Shown here piece after piece: positions 1 through 5,122 of a stretch of DNA of 5,122 nt; position 1 is the first letter of the stretch; the number at the start of each line of letters is the position of its first letter. A program made the position numbers and the translations under genes. The notes under the pieces were generated by a model. It was not told where the DNA came from. It made no database searches and saw only the letters and a list, made by a program, of their open reading frames with translations. This DNA is from Syntrophobacter sp. SbD2 (GTDB lineage: Bacteria; Desulfobacterota; Syntrophobacteria; Syntrophobacterales; Syntrophobacteraceae), in NCBI GenBank assembly GCA_900290385.1, contig OMSV01000093.1, positions 1-5,122 of the forward strand, given 5' to 3'.

Positions 1-798
1 TGCTTTTTCCCTCGAAGTTACCACTACTGCGCAATTTCCGTCCGCCGGATGGGTTTGCGAGCCGAAAGTGTGAATGCCGCCTGGTACTACGGGCTTCAGG
101 TCCGCCAGTCTTTCCCGGCTGGTCGGCATTATTCCCTCGTCTGTTTCCACCAGAACGGTCTTTTTTTTGGAAATCCTTATCTCGACCGGAAACATGTACC
201 GTTTTTGAAAATCCCGGTCGCCTTCGAGGGCGGCCTGGTACTGCTCATAGCGCCGCAGGGTTGTCTCATCGGCCTGCTCCCTCGTAAGTCCGGCCTCCCT
301 TGCCACATTTTCGGCGGTCTCGATCATGGAATTCTTGGCCCAGGGATCGTGACCGAAGTTGTCCATCACCCAGTTCTCAGATTCCACTTCGCCCCCCGGG
401 CCCTGTGGATTTGGCCATACGGTGTGGGGTCCGTTTGAGCATCTATCCGTCATAAGGCAGAAGGAATTCCCGTAGAGTCCCGTCTCGACGCCGATGGCAG
501 CCTGGTAGAGGCAAGTGGCTGAGGTAGTGCACGCCTGGCTGATGATCATTCCAGGAATGCCTGGGGCGCCAAGCAGAGCGGCCGCCCAGGGGCTTCCATA
601 GAACCATTTGGGCTGCCCGATAGTGATGCCCAGAAAAAGGTAGTCGAACATCTTCGGGTCCCAGTTCTTCTCGGCCAACCATCTTTTCGATGTATCCGCT
701 GCAAGGATTATGGAGTTCTGGGCCGCCATACTGCCCTGCCACCGTGAGAACGGGGTCGAGTAATAACCCCTGAAAGGTATGTACGCATTATTCAACAT
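1..798 (-). CDS. Thiolase-family acetyl-CoA acyltransferase, N-terminal 266 residues (partial at the left edge)
   Basis: The minus-strand frame from ATG 798 is open to base 1 (266 codons, no stop). It reads as the N-terminal part of a thiolase, which transfers or cleaves acetyl groups between CoA thioesters in the cytoplasm. The start resembles the family's R-TPF-R-GS segment (residues 12-23, YYSTPFSRWQGS). The nucleophile region is SQACTTSATC at residues 87-96, with Cys90 as the likely acyl-accepting cysteine. MIETAENVAREAGLTREQAD (158-177) matches the family's M-x-TAE helix, and DEGIMPTSRERLADLKP (220-236) matches the DE-R-x-T-E-LA-LKP stretch. The usual T-A-GNAS segment is here TFGSQTHPADG (244-254), a divergent form. 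Family members have about 390-420 residues, so the second catalytic Cys and the His lie outside the window. A good Shine-Dalgarno supports the start. Substrate chain length cannot be read from the sequence. The gene is divergent from the hydroxylase operon and probably co-regulated with it. Confidence 0.88.
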   Translation of the reverse strand, partial: MLNNAYIPFRGYYSTPFSRWQGSMAAQNSIILAADTSKRWLAEKNWDPKMFDYLFLGITIGQPKWFYGSPWAAALLGAPGIPGMIISQACTTSATCLYQAAIGVETGLYGNSFCLMTDRCSNGPHTVWPNPQGPGGEVESENWVMDNFGHDPWAKNSMIETAENVAREAGLTREQADETTLRRYEQYQAALEGDRDFQKRYMFPVEIRISKKKTVLVETDEGIMPTSRERLADLKPVVPGGIHTFGSQTHPADGNCAVVVTSREKA

Positions 799-808
799 GG
801 TCTATGCT

Positions 809-814
809 TCCTCT
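809..814 (-). promoter_or_regulatory. Ribosome binding site of the thiolase gene
   Basis: On the minus strand AGAGGA stands 10 bases before ATG 798. It is the best Shine-Dalgarno match in the leader and decides the start; the next in-frame ATG (codon 24) would cut away the conserved TPF-R-GS segment. Confidence 0.6.
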
Positions 815-874
815 AAGATATGAGACAATCTCTCACTCATCACGTTTCTTTGTTCCGCCGCTCGGACAGAAACT

Positions 875-889
875 AGCTATTTAACAGCT
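875..889. promoter_or_regulatory. Operator-like palindrome, site 1 (one mismatch)
   Basis: AGCTAT-TTA-ACAGCT is a 6-3-6 inverted repeat with one mismatched pair. It shares four bases with site 2, their centres 11 bp apart (882 and 893), so AGCTATTT recurs twice and AGCT three times at an 11-base period. It covers the predicted start of the thiolase transcript (near 885). Overlapping sites about one helical turn apart would suit cooperative repressor binding. Confidence 0.4.
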
Positions 890-900
890 ATTTCATAGCT
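886..900. promoter_or_regulatory. Operator-like palindrome, site 2 (perfect), over the thiolase -10 box
   Basis: AGCTAT-TTC-ATAGCT is a perfect 6-3-6 inverted repeat and fully covers the predicted minus-strand -10 box (892-897). It is the same motif as site 3 apart from one base pair in each half and the spacer. The position suggests repression by blocking polymerase. No regulator gene is in the window, so the binding protein is unknown. Confidence 0.5.
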
Positions 901-920
901 TCTGTCAGAAACGTAGTCAA
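892..920 (-). promoter_or_regulatory. Predicted sigma-70 promoter for the thiolase gene
   Basis: Reading the minus strand, TTGACT (920-915, five of six matches to the -35 consensus) is followed after 17 bases by TATGAA (897-892, four of six matches to the -10 consensus). Transcription would begin near 885, giving a leader of about 87 bases. The -35 box is one arm of the 914-934 inverted repeat, and the -10 box lies inside the palindrome 886-900. This is a visual consensus match, not a mapped start site. Confidence 0.5.
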
Positions 921-934
921 TAACTATTTGACTA
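914..934. repeat. 21-bp inverted repeat holding both -35 boxes
   Basis: TAGTCAA (914-920) and TTGACTA (928-934) are perfect 7-base inverted arms around a 7-base spacer. Each arm contains a TTGACT -35 box pointing outwards, so the dyad is a back-to-back promoter core. It could also be an activator site, but the -35 reading explains both arms. Confidence 0.6.
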
Positions 935-957
935 TGGGTTCAATGTGAAGCTACAAT
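928..957 (+). promoter_or_regulatory. Predicted sigma-70 promoter for the amidohydrolase/molybdenum hydroxylase operon
   Basis: TTGACT (928-933) is followed after 18 bases by TACAAT (952-957). Each box matches five of six consensus bases. Transcription would begin near 964, downstream of ATG 945, so that upstream ATG would not be on the message. The -10 box lies inside the palindrome 949-963. The arrangement mirrors the minus-strand promoter. Confidence 0.55.
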
Positions 958-963
958 GTAGCT
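949..963. promoter_or_regulatory. Operator-like palindrome, site 3 (perfect), over the operon -10 box
   Basis: AGCTAC-AAT-GTAGCT is a perfect 6-3-6 inverted repeat and fully covers the predicted plus-strand -10 box (952-957). Its centre (956) is 63 bp from that of site 2 (893), about six helical turns, so both sites would face the same side of B-form DNA. Confidence 0.5.
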
Positions 964-1052
964 ATATGCCCACCCGCAACAAGCAAATATTAACATGGCG
1001 GTATGAAACGGGAAACCTCGCTCATGCAGCCTGTATAGAGCGGAAAAAGCAC

Positions 1053-2837
1053 ATGGGAAATCCCCCTTCTCGAATGCTTATATGCAACGCCGAACAAAGG
1101 GCCGAATTGATGCGCGTTGCTCTTGGCCTCGAACCTGCCGATATGGTGATCCTTAACGCTTCGGTAGTCAATGTGTACACCGGCCAGATCGTGGAAAACT
1201 GCCCGGTCAGCATCAAAGGAAAGTGGATCGCCGCAGTAGGACCCGATGCTGCATCGGCAGCCGGTGCATCCACGCTGGTTGTGGATGCCGCCGGGAAAAC
1301 CCTCATACCGGGCCTGATAGAAGGCCATACTCACATGTGCTTCCAATCCATGGCGGCATTCCTGCCCTATGCCATAAAAGGCGGAACCACCACCATTATT
1401 GTCGAAACAATGGAGTACTTCCCGGTGGCCGGCTGCGAGGGGGTTATTGAGTTTCTCGATTCAGTCAAGGATCAGCCGATCAAAATCCTGGGTACTGCAC
1501 CGGTCATGATATCCATCAGCAAAAGTCTAAACGGCATTTCCCGTGATGTCATGGAAAAGCTGCTTGACAGGGATGAGATTGTCGGGCTGGGAGAATCTTA
1601 CTGGCAGGCGGTACTGCAATCTCCTGACGCCATGGTCCCGCTCCTTCAGTGCGCCCTTGATCGAGGCAAGCGGTTGGAAGGACACTCGGCAGGGGCAAAG
1701 GGGAAGAAATTGGCTGCCTATGCCGCTGCCGGAATCTCCTCCTGCCATGAAGCGATTAACGCAGAGGAGGCCATAGAGCGGTTGCGTCTCGGTTTTTACG
1801 TGATGGTGCGGGAAGGAAGCGTCCGAAAAGATCTCGAAGAAATTTCGAAGATCATCGAGACCGGTGTCGATTTAAGAAGACTCATTTTGGTCACCGACAG
1901 TGTCGAACCCAAGGAACTGGTCGAGAAGGGCTATCTCGAAGTTGTCGTGCAAAAGGCCATTGCCTGTGGGTTTGATCCGGTCAGCGCAATTCAGATGGCT
2001 ACCCTTAATGTGGCTGAACATTTTGGCCTGGACAGCGCCATTGGCGGCATTGCGCCCGGCAGGTGCGCCGATATACTGGTGCTTCCCGATGTGAGAACCA
2101 TTGCACCAGAGATTGTCATCAGCAACGGCCGTGTTGTTTTTAAGGACACAGAGCTCCTGTTGGCGCCCCGAAGACATCATTATTCCCATAGCTGCCTGCA
2201 AAGCATTCGGCTAAAGAGCCCGATGAAATCAACGGATTTTGACATTTATGCCAAAACCTCCTCTTTAAGCGGATCGGTCAAGGTCCGGATTATCGAGATG
2301 GTGACAGATCTGGTGACCAAAGAATTCCATGCCGATGTTTTTCCCGCCGGAGGGAAAATCGCGGTAGATTTGCAGCAGGATATCGTGAAAGTAGCGGCGA
2401 TTGATTACAGAAACAATCCAGGCCGCTCATTTGTCGGGCTGATAAAAGGGTTTGGGATTCAGAAGGGCTCGATTGCATGCAGCGCCGCATGGGACACCTC
2501 AGACATTATCGTGGTGGGCGCAGATGAAGAAGATATGGCGCTGGCTGTCAATCGAATCCGCGAATTGCAGGGCGGCATTACCGTCTGTAGAGATGGGAAG
2601 ATAATGGCTGAACTGCCGCTTCCAATTTTTGGGGTTATATCGGATCTGGGCATGGACCAGCTTGCCGAAAGGCTCGATTCGGTGAGGCAGGCGGCGCGCG
2701 GTCTTGGCATTTCCTTTGCGGACCCGGTGCTTTCATTGTCCACCCTTACGGGGGCGGCGATTCCCTACCTTAGAATCTGTGAGGAGGGCCTGGTAAACCT
2801 GAGGGACGGCAAAACGCTTCCCCTCGAGGTGCGTTGA
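1053..2837 (+). CDS. Adenine-deaminase-family amidohydrolase (AdeC-like, divergent active-site loops)
   Basis: The 594-residue product matches the adenine deaminase family in order and length (E. coli enzyme 588). The family hydrolyses adenine to hypoxanthine and ammonia in the cytoplasm with a binuclear metal centre. Visible metal-ligand candidates are His92/His94 (GHTHM), Glu181 (GLGES), His211 (GHSAG), His232 (SCHE) and Asp282 (TDS). REGSVRKDL (253-261), PVSAIQMATLNVAEHFGL and the C-terminal GFGIQKGSIA and EEDMALAVN segments are also family hallmarks. Differences: the HIESSM segment reads HMCFQSM, the DPHEI loop reads ETMEY (118-122), TDD is TDS, and SHDSHN is AWDTSD (W480-D484). Adenine may therefore not be the substrate. 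The frame is open from ATG 945, but that start precedes the predicted transcript start. ATG 1053 fits family length, with a weak GCGGA about 8 bases upstream. ATG 966 would be almost leaderless. It is first gene of the operon. Confidence 0.82.
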   Translation: MGNPPSRMLICNAEQRAELMRVALGLEPADMVILNASVVNVYTGQIVENCPVSIKGKWIAAVGPDAASAAGASTLVVDAAGKTLIPGLIEGHTHMCFQSMAAFLPYAIKGGTTTIIVETMEYFPVAGCEGVIEFLDSVKDQPIKILGTAPVMISISKSLNGISRDVMEKLLDRDEIVGLGESYWQAVLQSPDAMVPLLQCALDRGKRLEGHSAGAKGKKLAAYAAAGISSCHEAINAEEAIERLRLGFYVMVREGSVRKDLEEISKIIETGVDLRRLILVTDSVEPKELVEKGYLEVVVQKAIACGFDPVSAIQMATLNVAEHFGLDSAIGGIAPGRCADILVLPDVRTIAPEIVISNGRVVFKDTELLLAPRRHHYSHSCLQSIRLKSPMKSTDFDIYAKTSSLSGSVKVRIIEMVTDLVTKEFHADVFPAGGKIAVDLQQDIVKVAAIDYRNNPGRSFVGLIKGFGIQKGSIACSAAWDTSDIIVVGADEEDMALAVNRIRELQGGITVCRDGKIMAELPLPIFGVISDLGMDQLAERLDSVRQAARGLGISFADPVLSLSTLTGAAIPYLRICEEGLVNLRDGKTLPLEVR

Positions 2838-2911
2838 AGTCAGTATATGAAGGATTGGCAATCGCCCGATGATCTTCCGAAGTCAATATTGAAACCAGGT
2901 GCGCAGAACAT
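2838..2911 (+). other. Intergenic gap with a ribosome binding site and a degenerate direct repeat
   Basis: This 74-base gap separates the amidohydrolase from the Fe-S subunit gene. AGGT at 2897-2900, 11 bases before ATG 2912, is a modest Shine-Dalgarno. GAAGTCAGTATATGAA (2836-2851, including the upstream stop) recurs as GAAGTCAATATTGAA (2879-2893). GATTG-G-CAATC (2853-2863) is a short palindrome. There is no stem followed by a T run, so read-through into the hydroxylase genes is expected. Confidence 0.4.
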
Positions 2912-3334
2912 ATGAAACGTGTCATTAATCTAAACGTGAATGGGGACCCCTACACAGTAGCTGTTTATCCGTGGCAGACCCTGAACGAGGTGCTCCGCGA
3001 GCAGCTTAACCTGACGGGAGTCAAGCTGGGCTGCGGGACCGGAGATTGCGGGGCCTGTACGGTGCATGTCGACGGGCGGGCTGTGAGTTCCTGCCTCACT
3101 CTGGCCGTGCGGATGGAGGGGAAAAAGGTCACCACGGTGGAAGGGTTGGCGCCTTCAGGGGAGCAACTGCACCCTATTCAGGAGGCGTTTATCGACAAAG
3201 GCGCTATCCAGTGCGGGTTCTGTACGTGCGGGATGGAAATGGCGGCCCTGGACCTTTTGAGCCGAAATCGATCGCCTGCGGAAACCGAGATACGGGAGGC
3301 CATATCCGGAAATCTCTGCCGGTGCACGGGATGA
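2912..3334 (+). CDS. Small 2x[2Fe-2S] subunit of a xanthine-dehydrogenase-family hydroxylase, cut short by an in-frame TGA
   Basis: The 140-residue product is the electron-transfer subunit that links the molybdenum subunit to the FAD subunit. The N-terminal plant-ferredoxin-type fold carries Cys41, Cys46, Cys49 and Cys61 (GCGTGDCGACTVHVDG...SC). The C-terminal helical domain carries Cys101, Cys104, Cys136 and Cys138 (QCGFC and GNLCRCTG). All eight cluster ligands are present. The family usually reads CGFCTPG; here it is CGFCTCG, giving an extra Cys106 beside the second cluster. The family motif CRCTGYxxIVxAI is interrupted: TGA (3332-3334) stands between Gly140 and a following Tyr, and the expected YAKIVEAI continues in the same frame. 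Intact length would be about 163 residues, normal for the family. The truncated protein could still bind both clusters but lacks its final helix. A real nonsense mutation, a sequence error, or read-through are possible. Confidence 0.85.
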   Translation: MKRVINLNVNGDPYTVAVYPWQTLNEVLREQLNLTGVKLGCGTGDCGACTVHVDGRAVSSCLTLAVRMEGKKVTTVEGLAPSGEQLHPIQEAFIDKGAIQCGFCTCGMEMAALDLLSRNRSPAETEIREAISGNLCRCTG

Positions 3335-3406
3335 TACGCTAAAATCGTCGAAGCCATCGCCGCTGCCGGCCGTAAGATGAGCGAATCCTCTACAAGGAAA
3401 CCGTGA
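3335..3406 (+). pseudogene. Remnant C-terminal coding of the small Fe-S subunit after the TGA
   Basis: In the frame of the upstream gene the bases after TGA 3332-3334 encode YAKIVEAIAAAGRKMSESS and four further residues, then stop at TGA 3404-3406. YxKIVxAI is the conserved end of the family. The second TGA shares its last base with ATG 3406 of the FAD subunit (TGATG), the usual mark of translational coupling, so this was the original end of the gene. GGATGATAC in place of GGATAC would arise by tandem duplication of GAT. Confidence 0.8.
3394..3398 (+). promoter_or_regulatory. Ribosome binding site of the FAD subunit gene
   Basis: AAGGA lies 7 bases before ATG 3406 and favours that ATG over the adjacent GTG at 3403. 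It sits inside the remnant tail of the Fe-S subunit gene, so the FAD subunit can be started independently even if coupling is lost. Confidence 0.55.
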
Positions 3407-4293
3407 TGAGGCTTTCACGCTTTGACTTCTATGAGCCTGCAACCATTGAAGAAGTAATCGGGCTGCTGCGCTCCAAAGGGCCTGATGCGCGGGTTATGGC
3501 CGGAGGCACGGACCTGCTGAACAAGATCCGCGTCCGCGCCCTTGCGCCCAAAACCATTATAGGACTCAAAAGAATCGAGGGCCTGGACAAAATCATCTTC
3601 GACGAGCGCACGGGGCTCACTATCGGGGCTACCGCTCTTCTGGCCGACGTGGCTCGACATCCCGATATCCTCGAGCATTATCCCGATGTTGCCCAGGCAG
3701 CCCGTGGGACCGCCAATGTGCAGGTACGCAACATGGGAACGGTAGTTGGAAATCTGTGCAATGCCTCTCCCTCGGCCGACAATGCCCCAACCCTTCTGGC
3801 CATGAATGCCCAGGTCCTTATCAGGGGGGCTGCCGGTGAGCGCAAACTTGCGCTCGATCAATTCTTTAAAGGCCCGGGGATGACCGCCCTGGGGCCCCAT
3901 GAGATCGTCACGGCCGTTTGCGTCCCCGTGCCTCCTTCAAACGCTGGAACTGCTTATCTGAGCCTTTCCGCCCGGGGAAGGCTCGATTGCACCGCCGTTG
4001 GCGCCGGCGTAATGGTGATTGCCAACGGGCCGGTTTGTGAGGAGATGAGACTTTTTATCGCCGCCTGCGGGCCCACTCCGCTTCGTGCCCCCAAAACGGA
4101 GGACCTTGTTCGCGGAAGAGAATTGACCGAAGAGCTTCTGGAAAAAGCAGGGGTTCAGGCTTGCGAGGAATCGCGGCCCATCACCGACCTTAGAGCGAGT
4201 GCCGGCTACAGGACAAAGATCGTTGCCGTCCTGATCCGGCGCGCCGTAAAGCAAGCCCACGAAAAAGCCCTGCTGAAACGCCGGGCGCTTTGA
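3406..4293 (+). CDS. FAD-binding subunit of a xanthine-dehydrogenase-family molybdenum hydroxylase (CoxM-like)
   Basis: The 295-residue product has the usual length and motifs of the medium flavoprotein subunit, which passes electrons from the Fe-S clusters through FAD to an acceptor. It opens with the typical RFDFYEPATIEE. AGGTDLL (32-38) and TIGATA (72-77) are the FAD-binding glycine motifs, and RNMGTVVGNLCNASPSAD (108-125) is the R-N-x-GT-x-GN-x-x-NASP-x-AD signature. The C-terminal domain follows from about residue 175. It lacks the roughly 40-residue insertion with an extra 4Fe-4S cluster found in 4-hydroxybenzoyl-CoA reductase beta subunits, so that reductase is less likely. ATG 3406 is chosen over GTG 3403 because of the TGATG overlap with the original end of the preceding gene and AAGGA at proper distance. 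No internal defect is seen. Confidence 0.9.
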   Translation: MRLSRFDFYEPATIEEVIGLLRSKGPDARVMAGGTDLLNKIRVRALAPKTIIGLKRIEGLDKIIFDERTGLTIGATALLADVARHPDILEHYPDVAQAARGTANVQVRNMGTVVGNLCNASPSADNAPTLLAMNAQVLIRGAAGERKLALDQFFKGPGMTALGPHEIVTAVCVPVPPSNAGTAYLSLSARGRLDCTAVGAGVMVIANGPVCEEMRLFIAACGPTPLRAPKTEDLVRGRELTEELLEKAGVQACEESRPITDLRASAGYRTKIVAVLIRRAVKQAHEKALLKRRAL

Positions 4294-4310
4294 CGGATAA
4301 GAATAAACTT

Positions 4311-5122
4311 ATGAAACAATACGATATCGTTGGAAAAAATGTCCCGAGAAACGATGCGCGAGTAAAGGCTACAGGTGCGGCGGTATACACCGATGACATC
4401 AAGCTTCCCGGGATGCTCAGCGGCAGGATTTTGAGGAGTCCTTTTCCCCATGCGCGTATCGTTCATATCGATACGAGCAAGGCGGATCGTATTCCGGGAG
4501 TGAGATGCATCATAACCGGAGAGGACACGCCTAAAGTGAAGTACGGCAACTGGCGTCTTTTTCCGGAAACCCAGGACGAATATCCGCTGGCTGTCGACAA
4601 GGTGCGCTTCATTGGTGATGAAGTAGCCGCAGTGGCGGCAATCGATCCGGATATCGCCGAAGAGGCGCTTGGCCTGATTAAAGTCGATTACGAAGAGCTT
4701 CCGGCTGTATTCGACGTGGACTCGGCGATTCGGGAAGGGGCCCCCGTCATTCACGACTACTGTCCGACCAATATCAGTGTAAACCGCAAAATCATGTATG
4801 GAGACATCGATAAGGCTTTTGCCGAATCCGACTACATCCGCGAAGACATCTTCACGGTTCATGCGGTGAGCCATGCCTATCTGGAACCCTGCTCGTCTGT
4901 GGCCCAGTGCGACCTGGATGGACGGATCACCCTGTGGACATCTACTCAGGTGCCCTACATTGTCCAGTGCCTCCTGGCGTCGACTCTCAAGATGAGAGAA
5001 AACGACATCCGTGTGATTAAACCCTTTGTCGGAGGAGGTTTCGGCGGGAAAATGGAGCTGCGGGCCTGGGAGTTCTGCGCGGCCTTCATGGCAAAAAAGA
5101 CCGGAAGGCCCGTCAAGTTTAC
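4311..5122 (+). CDS. Molybdopterin-binding large subunit of a xanthine-dehydrogenase-family hydroxylase, N-terminal 270 residues (partial at the right edge)
   Basis: The frame is open from ATG 4311 to the window end. This is the catalytic subunit, which hydroxylates (or reduces) its substrate at a molybdenum cofactor. The N-terminus, VGKNVPRNDARVKATG followed by YTDDIKLPGML and LRSPFPHARI, is the a/b hammerhead domain. FIGDEVAAVAA (100-110) matches the family's V/I-G-x-x-VAAV stretch. HAYLEP (188-193) and TSTQVP (210-215) precede the cofactor loop FVGGGFGGK (239-247). Residues that decide substrate, and the loop separating CO dehydrogenases from other members, lie beyond the edge; so does most of a protein that is usually 750-800 residues. 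The start is 17 bases after the FAD-subunit stop, with only a weak GGATAAG upstream. Gene order (amidohydrolase, small, FAD, Mo) supports one operon. Substrate is unknown; purine or another N-heterocycle is plausible. Confidence 0.9.
   Translation, partial: MKQYDIVGKNVPRNDARVKATGAAVYTDDIKLPGMLSGRILRSPFPHARIVHIDTSKADRIPGVRCIITGEDTPKVKYGNWRLFPETQDEYPLAVDKVRFIGDEVAAVAAIDPDIAEEALGLIKVDYEELPAVFDVDSAIREGAPVIHDYCPTNISVNRKIMYGDIDKAFAESDYIREDIFTVHAVSHAYLEPCSSVAQCDLDGRITLWTSTQVPYIVQCLLASTLKMRENDIRVIKPFVGGGFGGKMELRAWEFCAAFMAKKTGRPVKF

Larger units (their letters stand above)
865..906. repeat. Inverted 7-base arms framing operator sites 1 and 2
   Basis: GACAGAA (865-871) and TTCTGTC (900-906) are perfect inverted arms 28 bases apart, enclosing the AGCTAT sites. 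The right arm also lies in a small palindrome, TTCTG-T-CAGAA (900-910). CAGAAAC occurs as a direct repeat at 867-873 and 906-912. The arms may belong to a larger regulatory site or be incidental to the AT-rich region. Confidence 0.3.

Noticed and set aside
443..742. 99-codon minus-strand frame, and the 129-codon plus-strand frame at 49-438
   Set aside because: Both overlap the thiolase coding frame (1-798, minus), which shows clear family motifs; these are shadow frames without recognisable features.
821..835. TGAGA-N5-TCTCA inverted repeat in the thiolase leader
   Set aside because: Five-base arms are weak and likely by chance; it does not match the AGCTAY palindromes and has no T run, so neither operator nor terminator can be claimed.
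3332..3334. Alternative genetic code with TGA as sense
   Set aside because: TGA ends the amidohydrolase (2837) and FAD subunit (4293) at the expected family lengths, and the codon is an insertion in the motif rather than a replacement.
3046..3342. 98-codon plus-strand frame crossing the premature TGA
   Set aside because: Offset frame within the Fe-S subunit gene; it does not restore the conserved tail and contains no motif.
3415..3900. 161-codon minus-strand open frame
   Set aside because: Antisense to the FAD subunit gene, whose FAD-binding signatures occupy this stretch; composition looks like a shadow.
4206..4874. 222-codon minus-strand open frame
   Set aside because: It lies antisense to the end of the FAD subunit and the start of the molybdenum subunit, both with strong motifs; no domain is recognisable in it.
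3406..5122. Assignment as CO dehydrogenase or 4-hydroxybenzoyl-CoA reductase
   Set aside because: The CO dehydrogenase active-site loop would be beyond the right edge, and the FAD subunit lacks the insertion with the extra 4Fe-4S cluster typical of the CoA reductase; only the wider family is supportable.

Overview
The window looks like part of a catabolic gene cluster from a GC-moderate (by eye about 55% in coding DNA), probably anaerobic bacterium. Gene content and codon use would suit a Desulfobacterota-like or other strict anaerobe, but nothing in the sequence fixes the taxon. No RNA gene, insertion sequence, CRISPR array, origin or clear terminator is visible.

Layout. Positions 1-798 (minus strand) hold the first two thirds of a thiolase-family gene that runs off the left edge. 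Positions 799-1052 are an AT-rich divergent control region. Reading right on the plus strand are: an adenine-deaminase-like amidohydrolase (1053-2837), then the three subunit genes of a xanthine-dehydrogenase-family molybdenum hydroxylase. These are the small 2x[2Fe-2S] subunit (2912-3334, with remnant coding to 3406), the FAD subunit (3406-4293) and the molybdopterin subunit (4311 to the right edge, partial).

Two observations stand out. First, the divergent region has a nearly symmetric design. A 21-bp inverted repeat (914-934) supplies back-to-back -35 boxes for both directions. A perfect 6-3-6 operator-like palindrome of one family (AGCTAY-N3-RTAGCT) lies over each predicted -10 box, with centres 31 and 32 bp from the dyad centre. 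This predicts one repressor co-controlling thiolase and hydroxylase operon, and it argues that the amidohydrolase starts at 1053 rather than 945. Second, the small Fe-S subunit carries an in-frame TGA exactly between the Gly and Tyr of its conserved CRCTG-Y motif. It looks like a three-base GAT tandem duplication. The original reading frame continues for 23 codons and ends in a TGATG overlap with the FAD-subunit start.

How the genes may work together: an adenine deaminase feeding a molybdenum hydroxylase would give adenine to hypoxanthine to xanthine. However, the amidohydrolase keeps the metal ligands while losing several family-specific substrate and loop motifs, and a thiolase shares the control region. 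A different N-heterocycle or CoA-linked pathway is therefore also possible. That part is inference.
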